64,000 nucleotides of DNA. Origin: Thiothrix unzii (GTDB taxonomy: Bacteria; Pseudomonadota; Gammaproteobacteria; Thiotrichales; Thiotrichaceae). Where the stretch lies: positions 744,001 to 808,000 of the forward strand of contig NZ_CP072793.1 in the NCBI RefSeq assembly GCF_017901175.1. Direction: 5' to 3'. Under the pieces are notes generated by a model. The model was not told where the DNA came from. It saw nothing but the letters and a program-made list of their open reading frames with translations, and ran no database searches. Shown here one piece after another: positions 54,964 through 63,464 of the stretch. The position numbers and the translations under genes are program-made. Every line of letters begins with the position of its first letter. Position 1 is the first letter of the stretch.

Positions 54964-57288
54964 ATGAATTTGGAAGAAAAGGACATCGAAATATTCAAGA
55001 AATTGGATTCCAATGTTTATCTCACATTTAATGATAAGCAAGCATTGAAATCCGGCTTGGATGAGCTGGATCGGCGTTTACAGGAGCGTGAGCGGCGTTT
55101 GCAGGAGTTTTCCGGGGTGCTGTTGGAAAAGGATGGGCATGTGCGGGTGCGTGATGCACGCATTGACGAGCGTGACAGGCGGGTGGCGGAGCTGGCGCAG
55201 TTACTCGCAGAAAAGGAACAGATTTTACTCAAAATCAGTCAGGCTACCGCTGAAAAAGACACCGTATTGCGGATTCGCGATGAGCATTTAAGTAGCAAAG
55301 ATAAAACCATTCACCAGCGCGATGCAGCGTTAGCCGAGCGTGAAGCACGGCTTAAAATTGTCGAACAAAATCTGGTCAATTACGAAAAATTATTGCAGGA
55401 AAAAGAGCTGCAAATCCAAGCGCGTGACCGCAGCATGGAGGATAAAGACCGCTCCTTAATGCGCATTGATCAGGCGATTCAAAGTAAAGATAAATTACTC
55501 CAAAGCCGCGACGACAGCATTAGTAAAAAAGATCAGCAATTGCTGGAGCGCGAAGCTCTGTTGCAAGAGCGTACCCGGCAGACGCTTGAACAGGAGCGGA
55601 TGCTTAAAGAGCGCGATAAACATTTAACCGAACGCGATACTCAAGTGGCGGAACGTGACCGCCAACTCGCGGCGCGTGACGAGCACATCAACCTTGTCAG
55701 CAAGCAGTTGCAAAACCGCGATACGCAATTGGATGAACGCGATCAGCAAATTCATAGCCGCGAACGCTTGCTGGCGGAAAAAGAAAACTTGCTGCAAGAG
55801 CGCGATCAAACCCTAGGCATTCAGCAGCAGCAGCTTGAAAAGCGTGACCATACTTTAAGCGAACGTGACCAACAACTCAGTGAGCGTGACCGTACCGTTG
55901 CCGAGCGTGATGCGGAATTACGCGCCCGTGAAGAAGCGATTCGCAACCGTGACCAACAAGGTCTGGAATTTCTGCAAACCATCCGCGAGTTAGAAACGCA
56001 CTTGCAAGAACGCGATGGGCAGATCAGTGAGCGTGACCGCCAGTTGTCATTACGCGATGAGCGCATTAATAAAGCTGATGAAGATTTGCGTGACCGCGAT
56101 ACCCGTTTGGGCAGTCGTGACCGCACCGTGGAAGAGCGCGACGCGCAAATGTCAGAGCGTGACCGGCGCATTAAAGAACGCGATATTTCCCTGCGTGAAC
56201 GTGACACCCGCATTAGTGGGCAAGATTTGCAACTGCGGGAGCGCGATAAACAGTTACAACTGCGTGATTCGCAAATCCAAAGCCGCGATGTCACCATCGG
56301 CGAGCGTGACCACAGCCTCAAGGAACGTGACAGCCACGTTTCCCAGCTCAATGCGCAAATGCAGGAGCGTGACGAAACCATTCACGACCGCGATTCCCTG
56401 ATTACTGAGCGCAATGCGGTGATTCAAGGGCGCGACGAAACCATTGGTGAGCGCGATTTACAACTGGCGGCGCGTGATTTGAGTGTGCAGCAGCGCGACA
56501 CCAGCGTGCAGCAACGCGATGTTAATATTGAAGGTTTGACCCTGCAAATTCACGAGCGCGATAAAAGCCTGCAACAGCGTGATAAAGAAATCGCCGCCCG
56601 CGATACCCAAGTGCGCGATTTGCAACTTGAAGTGCATTTGCGTGACCAAAGCGTGGCGGAACGCGATGTGCAATTGCAGTTACGCGATCAAACTGTGCAA
56701 GACCGCGATGAACAGCTTGATGTGCGCGATGAAACCGTGGCGGAACGCGATGCCAGCATTGCGGAGCGCGACGCACAATTAGAGCAGCGCGATTTACACA
56801 TCCAGAAAAAAGAAGAAGCGTTACAAGAGCGTGACCATCAAATCAAAACCCGCGATACGACGGTGGCGATGCGTGACCTCAGTTTGAATGAGCGTGACGG
56901 GCAACTAGCAAAGCGTGACGGGCAGTTAGCCGAACGCGATGCACAGATCAAAAACCGCGATGTCAGCCTGCATGACCGTGATCAAACCATCATCGCCAAA
57001 GAAGGCCACATTCGCCGCCGCGATGAGCGCATTCAAGAATTAACCTTACACATCCAGCATTTAGAAAACCTCTCGAAAGAACAAATGCAGCAATTGCAGC
57101 AGCGCGATGAAGCGTTACGCCAGCGCGATTTAATCGTTGCCCAGCGTGACCGTCAAATCGACAAGCTCGACAAAAGCGTGGTCAAGTACGCGGCTGGTGC
57201 GCAAAGCATCTTTATTAAAGGTGCGGTAACGGGGTTGCTGGCGGCGTTTGCGTTTGTGTTGGGGCTGCGGTTGTTGGCGATTCTCTAA
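54964..57288 (+). CDS. Giant Glu-Arg-Asp heptad-repeat protein with C-terminal membrane anchor
   Basis: The 774 residues are almost entirely a 7-residue repeat of the form E-R-D-x-x-hydrophobic-x, from about residue 35 to about 735, roughly 100 copies. Where I checked, imperfect stretches (for example RDQQGLEFLQ) keep the register in multiples of seven. Only one hydrophobic residue per heptad is conserved, with Arg and Asp fixed beside it, so this is a highly charged helix unlike a standard leucine coiled coil. The end is a membrane span (about 746-774, KGAVTGLLAAFAFVLGLRLL) with almost no tail. There is no signal peptide, so the rod is probably cytoplasmic and tail-anchored. No family is recognised. 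Confidence 0.85.
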   Translation: MNLEEKDIEIFKKLDSNVYLTFNDKQALKSGLDELDRRLQERERRLQEFSGVLLEKDGHVRVRDARIDERDRRVAELAQLLAEKEQILLKISQATAEKDTVLRIRDEHLSSKDKTIHQRDAALAEREARLKIVEQNLVNYEKLLQEKELQIQARDRSMEDKDRSLMRIDQAIQSKDKLLQSRDDSISKKDQQLLEREALLQERTRQTLEQERMLKERDKHLTERDTQVAERDRQLAARDEHINLVSKQLQNRDTQLDERDQQIHSRERLLAEKENLLQERDQTLGIQQQQLEKRDHTLSERDQQLSERDRTVAERDAELRAREEAIRNRDQQGLEFLQTIRELETHLQERDGQISERDRQLSLRDERINKADEDLRDRDTRLGSRDRTVEERDAQMSERDRRIKERDISLRERDTRISGQDLQLRERDKQLQLRDSQIQSRDVTIGERDHSLKERDSHVSQLNAQMQERDETIHDRDSLITERNAVIQGRDETIGERDLQLAARDLSVQQRDTSVQQRDVNIEGLTLQIHERDKSLQQRDKEIAARDTQVRDLQLEVHLRDQSVAERDVQLQLRDQTVQDRDEQLDVRDETVAERDASIAERDAQLEQRDLHIQKKEEALQERDHQIKTRDTTVAMRDLSLNERDGQLAKRDGQLAERDAQIKNRDVSLHDRDQTIIAKEGHIRRRDERIQELTLHIQHLENLSKEQMQQLQQRDEALRQRDLIVAQRDRQIDKLDKSVVKYAAGAQSIFIKGAVTGLLAAFAFVLGLRLLAIL

Positions 57289-57337
57289 AAGTGTTTTAAC
57301 ATTCTTTATTACAAGAAGTATTTCTGACCATTCATTC

Positions 57338-57364
57338 TATGCTGGACGATTTTAGTCCAGCATA
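57338..57364 (+). terminator. Perfect 10-bp hairpin after the heptad-repeat gene
   Basis: TATGCTGGAC (57338-57347) pairs with GTCCAGCATA (57355-57364) around a 7-base loop. No T run follows, so termination is possible but not certain. It lies 50 bases after the heptad-repeat gene. Confidence 0.45.
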
Positions 57365-57368
57365 ACTA

Positions 57369-57397
57369 AAGTTATATTTACAGGATAAATATAACTT
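57369..57397. promoter_or_regulatory. Perfect 12-bp inverted repeat upstream of the lipoprotein gene
   Basis: AAGTTATATTTA (57369-57380) and TAAATATAACTT (57386-57397) flank CAGGA. The A+T-rich arms make a binding site for a dimeric regulator more likely than a terminator. It is 64 bases before the lipoprotein start and four bases after the previous hairpin. Confidence 0.45.
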
Positions 57398-57460
57398 CTA
57401 TACTTAACCTCGTTCAATAAACAATATCAGCGTCCTATGATTTGCGAGGGATTTGCTATT

Positions 57461-58414
57461 ATGCAAAACAAAAATCTTTTTGTTTTTGGTAGCCTATTAA
57501 TTTTGAGTGGGTGTTTTGGTGGAAGTTCCAGTGGAAGTTCTAGTGGTAATGGATTATCTGTTGCTTTAACGCCGGAAAATGCTGCCACTGCTGCTCAACT
57601 TTCTATGGCTGCGCCAAAAGCGGTATCAGGTTTATTAGAAGGAATGATTGAAGATGTTCCTGATGAGGTGTTTACAGACATTGAAACACGGACAACTAAT
57701 CGGATGGCAGGTATTGCCGCCGCTATGGCACCAACGCGTGAAGAGGAAGCTTGTAGCCACGGCGGTAAGGTGATCGTTGAGGAAAGCGACACGACATTTA
57801 CTATTACCTTGGAAAACTGCACTGAGACGGAAAGCGTGGCGGCAACAGACACGACCCCAGCTTATTCCTCGACAGACATCAGTAATGGTTCAATTACCTT
57901 TTCTGACAGCACGATGGATGGCTACCCAGATGCTGAAAGCGTGACGATTGATTTGCGCGAATCATTTACCGATACCTTAGGTAAAGAAGAAAACTCAACT
58001 GAAAAAGGTTCATTTGTGACGGGTTACAGTGACACGGGATATGCGATTAAAAATATGAATATGAGTACCCGTTATTGGGGAAGAGATTCGGTAAATTCTC
58101 CCGTCTACGATTATACCATCGCTGCTCAAGATTTTAATGTAGTCATTGATGCTACGACGGATCAACAAACATTTAGTGGTATTGTGACTGCAACGGGTAC
58201 AGATGAGGAGGGAGATGCTATGTTAGGCGGTTCTTTCCGAGTGGATACCGTTGCTCCAATCAATAATGATCAAACCCAAGGTGAATACAAAATCACCGGC
58301 GCGGGAAATTCCAGTGTGATTACCCGCCTTGACCCCGCAGGTATTTATGTGGAAATCAATGGGGCATCTGTTGAATTCCATGCTTGGGATGATGTTGATG
58401 ATTATTTTGATTGA
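57461..58414 (+). CDS. Lipoprotein of unknown function
   Basis: The 317 residues start with a lipoprotein signal (LILSGC, lipidated Cys18) followed by FGGSSSGSSSG, a flexible Ser-Gly linker. The mature domain is acidic, rich in Thr, Asp and Ser, and predicted to be mostly beta strands (ITFSDSTMDGYPDAESVTID, FSGIVTATGTD). Two Cys (EEACSHGG and LENCTET) could pair. GAGGG before ATG 57461 decides the start over an ATG eight codons earlier. No family is recognised. It begins a plus-strand run with two secreted proteins and an Lnt homolog. Confidence 0.7.
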   Translation: MQNKNLFVFGSLLILSGCFGGSSSGSSSGNGLSVALTPENAATAAQLSMAAPKAVSGLLEGMIEDVPDEVFTDIETRTTNRMAGIAAAMAPTREEEACSHGGKVIVEESDTTFTITLENCTETESVAATDTTPAYSSTDISNGSITFSDSTMDGYPDAESVTIDLRESFTDTLGKEENSTEKGSFVTGYSDTGYAIKNMNMSTRYWGRDSVNSPVYDYTIAAQDFNVVIDATTDQQTFSGIVTATGTDEEGDAMLGGSFRVDTVAPINNDQTQGEYKITGAGNSSVITRLDPAGIYVEINGASVEFHAWDDVDDYFD

Positions 58415-58422
58415 GGTGCGTT

Positions 58423-58929
58423 ATGTTTTATAGGAACACAGTAAAGCGGTTTATTCTGATTTTTATGATGATGGTTATTACCCTTTTGTCTTTTGATACA
58501 TTTGCGGTACCTTCCGGCGGCTATGAAGGGAGCAGTGACTCTCGGTATTTTAAAGCCATGTGCAGTACAATGGTTTCTGATCTTAAGAACGGTGGTGTTG
58601 CTTTTATCAGTGATGGGTTTAGTCATAATTTAGGTTACTGCCTGATAGACGCAAGGGATAGGAGCATACGGCTTGTGAGAAATTACACGAACTGCGACAT
58701 TCTGGAATTGGCTGTCGCAGAATCATGCAGTGGAATATGGGGGTTTATGGGTGGGGATCATAAAGCGTGTGTTAATGAGAGAAGTAAAAAAATAGGACGA
58801 AACCCAGGATGGGTTTATAATTTTGGATACTGCCATACAGCCTGTCCTAGTATAAATCCTCCGGTTTTAAATGCACCTCCAGTCAATCTTCCGCCTTGTG
58901 GTTTGCATGTGATTCCACCTGATATTTAG
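58423..58929 (+). CDS. Cysteine-rich secreted protein, paralog A
   Basis: The 168 residues have a signal peptide (about 1-29, ending TFA) and a mature domain with eight cysteines. The segment CDILELAVAESC, then WGFMGGDHKAC, closely matches the next gene. Six cysteines are shared between the two, enough for three disulfides. A proline-rich tail (SINPPVLNAPPVNLPP) is unique to this copy. GAGGTGCG precedes ATG 58423. Function is unknown; the size suggests a small periplasmic or secreted binding domain. Confidence 0.65.
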   Translation: MFYRNTVKRFILIFMMMVITLLSFDTFAVPSGGYEGSSDSRYFKAMCSTMVSDLKNGGVAFISDGFSHNLGYCLIDARDRSIRLVRNYTNCDILELAVAESCSGIWGFMGGDHKACVNERSKKIGRNPGWVYNFGYCHTACPSINPPVLNAPPVNLPPCGLHVIPPDI

Positions 58930-59026
58930 TGGGATTGGATGGTTTTTCCACTGAGATAAACTGTTTGTCATGTGGATTTGATAGTGGTTGCTACGCCATT
59001 AATGGTTAAGTAGGAATAAATTCGTA

Positions 59027-59389
59027 ATGAAAAAGCTTATTTTGCACGGATTATCCGTTATTTTGTTTTTATTGCCACTCATAGCCGTTGGCGGCGGTGG
59101 CTATCAGCGAAGTGATGATGCGCGAACGGTACGTAATAATTGTGGGAGCTATTTGGATACTTGGGACATTACAGGGTTGGCGCGTTGCCTTGGGCGGGTA
59201 AAGCGTGACCACTTGCCGAATAAAAGTATCTGCGACGTGGTGGACATTGCTGCTGGTGAGGCGTGTGCTAATCGCTGGGGATTTCTTGGGCAAGACCATA
59301 AAAATTGTAAGTACAGCAGGAATGGCGGTGGGTTCATTTATAACTACAGTCTTGTATGGTGGGATGAACTTGGTGCGAATTGTAATTAG
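59027..59389 (+). CDS. Cysteine-rich secreted protein, paralog B
   Basis: The 120 residues have a signal peptide (about 1-21) and a mature domain starting GGGGYQRSDDAR, like the GGYEGSSDSR start of the preceding protein. The shared core CDVVDIAAGEAC, then WGFLGQDHKNC, has identical spacing between its three cysteines in both proteins. It lacks the proline-rich tail. The stop is 15 bases before the Lnt homolog. Tandem duplication with divergence is the simplest origin. Confidence 0.65.
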   Translation: MKKLILHGLSVILFLLPLIAVGGGGYQRSDDARTVRNNCGSYLDTWDITGLARCLGRVKRDHLPNKSICDVVDIAAGEACANRWGFLGQDHKNCKYSRNGGGFIYNYSLVWWDELGANCN

Positions 59390-59404
59390 GATTCGAGAGT
59401 ATTT

Positions 59405-61063
59405 ATGAAAAAGAAACCACCGTTGATGGCTTGTATTGTCTCGGTTTCAACAAGTTGCTTCGGTGGTAGTTCAGGTGATAGCTCTGGTATTAATTCATGG
59501 AGATGGTTGGGGTATCTATTACTAGCGGCACTACTGTACGGCTTGTCTTTTCCGTCGTGGGAAGGTGTTGAGTTATTCCCATTAGCGTGGATTTGCTTGC
59601 TGCCGTTGCTGTCGCCACCGATGGTTGCTCTCCCGTTTTGGCGTTACAGCGGCATTGCTTTGCTGTTTGGGGTGTTGGGTAGTCTGATTGCAGGGCATTG
59701 GACGCTGGGGCATAGCCTTGGATTTGGGATATTGGCAATCATTTGGCACGGGTTAATCGTTGCCCCGCCGTTGTGGTTTTTCCATTGGTTGCTGAAACGG
59801 TGCAGTTACGCGATGGCGTTGCTGTTATTGCCATTTGTCTGGACAGCGTGGGAGTGGATTGCTGCCAATAACCAACCTTTTTTTTGGGGGGCATTGGGGG
59901 CAACCCAAGCTAATCAAACGTGGTTGGTGCAATTCGTGGATTTGACCGGGGTGTGGGGCTTGAGTTTTTGGCTGGTGGCATTAAATGCTGCCTTGGCTTA
60001 CGCTTTATACCGCTATGCTGCCTTGGAAAAACGTCTGTTATGGCAGCGGTTTTCCTTAATCCTCACACTTTTTTTGTTGCCGCCGATACTGTATGGGCAG
60101 TGGCGCATCCATACGTTGCCATGGCAACCCACAGATATGGTGCAGTTAAGCCTATTACAGCCGAATGCTTCAGAAAAAGCGGGGCAAACAGCCCTTGCCA
60201 CACTGATGGATAATCTGGATAAAACCAAGGTGGATATGGCGGTATGGCCTGAATCCATTTTTGAGTCAATGCCTTTCCACGATAAGACATTTAATGAAAA
60301 TATTCAGCGTTGGAATATTCCAGTGATGATGGTGTTTATTGCTACCCAATCCAATATGCACCGCCCGGATTTCGTCGATGCCTATGGTGCTGCTATTATT
60401 ATGGACAATACGGTATTGGGGCGAATCTTAAAAGGGCCAGTATTGAGTTTATTAGAGCCACATTACCGTAAACAACGCTTAGTTCCCCATTCTGAATTGC
60501 AGTTAGTGCCTGACAGTATTTTATGGCGGTGGTCGGCATTACGGGAAGTTTTACCTTCCCGTATGTTGCATACCACCAAAAGTAGTCGACCTTTACGTTT
60601 TATCTCAAGGACAGGTCAGGAACACCGTTTATCCCCACTGATTTGTTATGAAGCCGTTTTTCCCCATTTGGCAGCTCAAGCGGTACGTGATGGGGCGGAA
60701 GCACTGTTTGTGTTAGCCAATGACATCCATTTTGGCGGGACAGAGGCATGGCAAGCTGCATCTTTTGCGCGTTTGCGGGCGATTGAAACCCGCCGCCCAG
60801 TAGTGCGAACCAGTACGTCCGGGGTTGTGGGCGTGATTGATGCCTTTGGTGAGTGGCAGATGATGGATAATCACCGGGTATTTGGGGGATTTTCGGCATC
60901 CTTGGGGTTGATTGCCACACCACCGACGGTCTATGTGCAGTGGATTGATCTACTGCCGAAGGTGTGTTGTGCAGTTGTGTTACTGGCGGGAGTCACTTGC
61001 CGGAGAAAGGTAAGTGCGGCGAATAAAAGTTTTAATTTTATCAATGGGACTAGCGTAGACTGA
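59405..61063 (+). CDS. lnt: Apolipoprotein N-acyltransferase homolog with lipoprotein-like N-terminus
   Basis: Lnt adds the third acyl chain to lipoproteins in the inner membrane. The 552 residues contain about six N-terminal spans, then a nitrilase domain with Glu283 (VWPESIFE), Lys356 (YRKQRLVPHSE) and Cys414 (LICYEAVFP), matching the catalytic triad. The first 30 residues are unusual: they end CFGGSSGDSSG with the Cys at position 18, like the lipoprotein at 57461, and lead straight into the first membrane span. Lipidation is uncertain because the lipobox (STSC) is poor. Being next to lipoprotein genes rather than ybeX or corC, it may be a specialised second copy. Confidence 0.82.
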   Translation: MKKKPPLMACIVSVSTSCFGGSSGDSSGINSWRWLGYLLLAALLYGLSFPSWEGVELFPLAWICLLPLLSPPMVALPFWRYSGIALLFGVLGSLIAGHWTLGHSLGFGILAIIWHGLIVAPPLWFFHWLLKRCSYAMALLLLPFVWTAWEWIAANNQPFFWGALGATQANQTWLVQFVDLTGVWGLSFWLVALNAALAYALYRYAALEKRLLWQRFSLILTLFLLPPILYGQWRIHTLPWQPTDMVQLSLLQPNASEKAGQTALATLMDNLDKTKVDMAVWPESIFESMPFHDKTFNENIQRWNIPVMMVFIATQSNMHRPDFVDAYGAAIIMDNTVLGRILKGPVLSLLEPHYRKQRLVPHSELQLVPDSILWRWSALREVLPSRMLHTTKSSRPLRFISRTGQEHRLSPLICYEAVFPHLAAQAVRDGAEALFVLANDIHFGGTEAWQAASFARLRAIETRRPVVRTSTSGVVGVIDAFGEWQMMDNHRVFGGFSASLGLIATPPTVYVQWIDLLPKVCCAVVLLAGVTCRRKVSAANKSFNFINGTSVD

Positions 61064-61089
61064 ACGTCAAATTTTGTTGAGGATCCCTT

Positions 61090-61707
61090 ATGCTTAAATT
61101 GCTTATCGCAGATGACCACTTACTGTTTATGGAAGGGCTAGCATTGGTATTGCGTGACCGCTTTCTGGGCAGTGTGATTCATCAGGCGAGTCATTTGCGA
61201 GAAGTGAAACAGCAATTGCAGGATAACGCCCCTTTCGATTTGCTATTGCTCGACCGTACCATGCCGGGGGTGGATAGTTTGCAGCATTTACAAGCTTTTT
61301 GGGACATCGTGCCTGATTTGCGGATTGCAGTCATTTCAGCCGCCGATGCCCCGCATTACATCCAAGAGGCTTTGGGTTTGGGGGTTGTGGGTTTTATTTC
61401 TAAAGCATCCCCTCCTGACGTTATGGTCGAGGCTATCCAGCATATTTTGCGGGGTGGGATTTACATACCAGCGTCGCCAAGTCATACGAATGGAAGCGGC
61501 ACTGTGGACAAAGCATTGCTTCCCCCCCGTTTGCTGGAGGTGCTGACTTTGGCAACGAATGGTTATTCTAATAAGCAAATTGCCGCCATGTTGGCGATAA
61601 CCGAAGGGACGGTCAAGCAGCATTTTCATGCAATATTAAAAACTTTAGATGCTTATAATCGCACGCAGGCTATTCAGAAGGCACGATTATTAGGTTTGGT
61701 GTCTTGA
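61090..61707 (+). CDS. LuxR/NarL-type response regulator
   Basis: The 205 residues comprise a receiver domain with acidic pair ADDH, phospho-acceptor Asp55 (LLLLDRTMPG) and the conserved Lys (FISKAS). A LuxR helix-turn-helix follows (about 145-200, NGYSNKQIAAMLAITEGTVKQHFHAILKTL, given here in part as NKQIAAMLAITEGTVKQH). The gene overlaps the downstream kinase start by one base (TGATG), so the two form a two-component pair. GAGGATCCCTT precedes ATG. Target genes are unknown; the nearby secreted proteins are candidates. Confidence 0.9.
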   Translation: MLKLLIADDHLLFMEGLALVLRDRFLGSVIHQASHLREVKQQLQDNAPFDLLLLDRTMPGVDSLQHLQAFWDIVPDLRIAVISAADAPHYIQEALGLGVVGFISKASPPDVMVEAIQHILRGGIYIPASPSHTNGSGTVDKALLPPRLLEVLTLATNGYSNKQIAAMLAITEGTVKQHFHAILKTLDAYNRTQAIQKARLLGLVS

Positions 61708-63464
61708 TGTTATGGCGTAAGTTATTTTATTCTTTACCTGGACTTTCTAGTGAAGCATTGCTGAATGAGCGTATTCGGTTAGAGCGAATCCAAACTAGCA
61801 TTGGTACGGTTGCAGCTACAGTCATGGCTAGTGTTGTTTATTCGACACACCCGTATGGTTATTTTCCAGATTATGTGGTCAGTTTGTGGTTTGCCTTCCA
61901 ATGTTTTTTGTTTGTGGCTTGGTTTTTGTTTTTGGGAGGGTTTCACTACAAATCATCTGTGTTTAAACCATTTTGGTCATATGCTTCTACCATAGCCAGT
62001 GTGTTGTATGGATTATCTTGGGGTATTGGTTGGGTATTGTTCGCGGAAAATAATCAGACAAATCATGCGATTTTGTATATTGTGATTTGCGCAGGTGTTG
62101 TTAGCGGTGGTTTTTTTGCTACTGCTTTTTATTTTCCTTCTATGCTGGCTTTTACATTTTCTTCTATTACACCCATTACGTTGAATGTCATTTTTAATGG
62201 CAGTTTATTGCACCCATGGTTGGCTGGGTCAATTGTTATTTACGCGCTGACCTTTTTTGGGTTTGCCTTAAACCTGCATTTCTTCTTGTTAGATGCCTTG
62301 GCACGGCGTGAGCGTGAAATCACATTATCCCGCCGTTTGGAAGAGGAAAAAAAGCAAACCGAATTAGCCCATCAAGAAAAAAACCGTTTTTTAGCGGCAG
62401 CCAGCCACGACTTGCGCCAGCCGTTGCAAGCTATCCACTTCTTTCAGTATGCTTTAGAAAAGCAACTTCCCACAGATCAAGACTGGGCTGTTTTCAGAAA
62501 GATGCAGGAATCCACCCAATCATTGACTGAGCTGCTGGATGCCTTGCTTGATATTTCCAAGTTGGATGCGGGTGGTATTGACATTAAACGTCAACCGCTG
62601 TTTTTACATGATTTGTTGCATCGCGTATATCAACGCTATTTTCCACTAGCAGCAAATGCAGGGATTGACTTGGAGTATATGCCTATTCGGGTTTGGGTTG
62701 ACTCTGACCCTAAAGTATTAGAGCGTATTATTCAAAATTTAGTGGTGAACGCCATTAAACACATGGGAAAACACGGGCGTATTGTTTTGGGTGCACGTCG
62801 GTGTGCGGGTGGAGTACGGGTTGAAGTGCATGATAATGGGGTTGGAATTCCAACTGCGGCACAAACTGCTATTTTTACGGAGTTTTATCAGCTAAATAAC
62901 CCAGAGCGTAATCGCAATAAGGGATTGGGTTTAGGGCTTTCCATTGTTAAACGGCTTGCGGGTTTATTGGGGCATGAGGTGGGCTTGGTATCCCAAGAAG
63001 GAAGGGGGTGTGTATTTTCCATTACGTTGCCACTTGCTTCCGTGATGGCACTTCCTGTCGTGACATCTAATCCAATAGATGCTGTATCAGTACCTATGCC
63101 GGGGCAGGTGTTGCTGGTAGAAGACGATAAAACAGTATTGGATGCTTTGATTTTATTATTTCAGTTGTGGGGCTTTTCCATCGTAACCGCAGAAATATTG
63201 GATGCTGCCACTATTTTACAGGAACACACTGACATTCAAATGATAGTCAGCGATTACCAGTTACAAGAAGGTTATGACGGTTTACAACTTATCCAACAAT
63301 TGCGTTTGCTTAGTGGTAGGGAAATTCCTGCGATTTTAATTACCGGGAATACGTCACCTGACGTACTGAAAATGATTGCATCATCAGGAATCGCACTTAG
63401 TTATAAACCCATTAATCCCCGCGTACTGCGAAGCTTAGCAGAGACGGTCATGAAAGCTTGTTGA
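61707..63464 (+). CDS. Membrane hybrid histidine kinase with receiver domain
   Basis: The 585 residues have about six membrane spans (30-200) without a large periplasmic loop. A HisKA domain with His234 (ASHDLRQPLQAIHFF), an ATPase domain (DNGVGIP, KGLGLGLSIV) and a C-terminal receiver with Asp516 (IVSDYQL) follow. The HDLRQPLQA variant is typical of the kinase family that pairs with NarL-type regulators. Integral-membrane sensing of a lipophilic or membrane state is inferred. Its 3' end overlaps the convergent flavoprotein by 17 bases. Confidence 0.88.
   Translation: MLWRKLFYSLPGLSSEALLNERIRLERIQTSIGTVAATVMASVVYSTHPYGYFPDYVVSLWFAFQCFLFVAWFLFLGGFHYKSSVFKPFWSYASTIASVLYGLSWGIGWVLFAENNQTNHAILYIVICAGVVSGGFFATAFYFPSMLAFTFSSITPITLNVIFNGSLLHPWLAGSIVIYALTFFGFALNLHFFLLDALARREREITLSRRLEEEKKQTELAHQEKNRFLAAASHDLRQPLQAIHFFQYALEKQLPTDQDWAVFRKMQESTQSLTELLDALLDISKLDAGGIDIKRQPLFLHDLLHRVYQRYFPLAANAGIDLEYMPIRVWVDSDPKVLERIIQNLVVNAIKHMGKHGRIVLGARRCAGGVRVEVHDNGVGIPTAAQTAIFTEFYQLNNPERNRNKGLGLGLSIVKRLAGLLGHEVGLVSQEGRGCVFSITLPLASVMALPVVTSNPIDAVSVPMPGQVLLVEDDKTVLDALILLFQLWGFSIVTAEILDAATILQEHTDIQMIVSDYQLQEGYDGLQLIQQLRLLSGREIPAILITGNTSPDVLKMIASSGIALSYKPINPRVLRSLAETVMKAC

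Noticed and set aside
54964-57288. CRISPR-like or satellite DNA repeat
   Set aside because: The 21-base periodicity comes from a protein heptad; codons vary between GCGTGAC- and GCGATx-type forms, the frame is open throughout, and there are no constant repeats with unique spacers.
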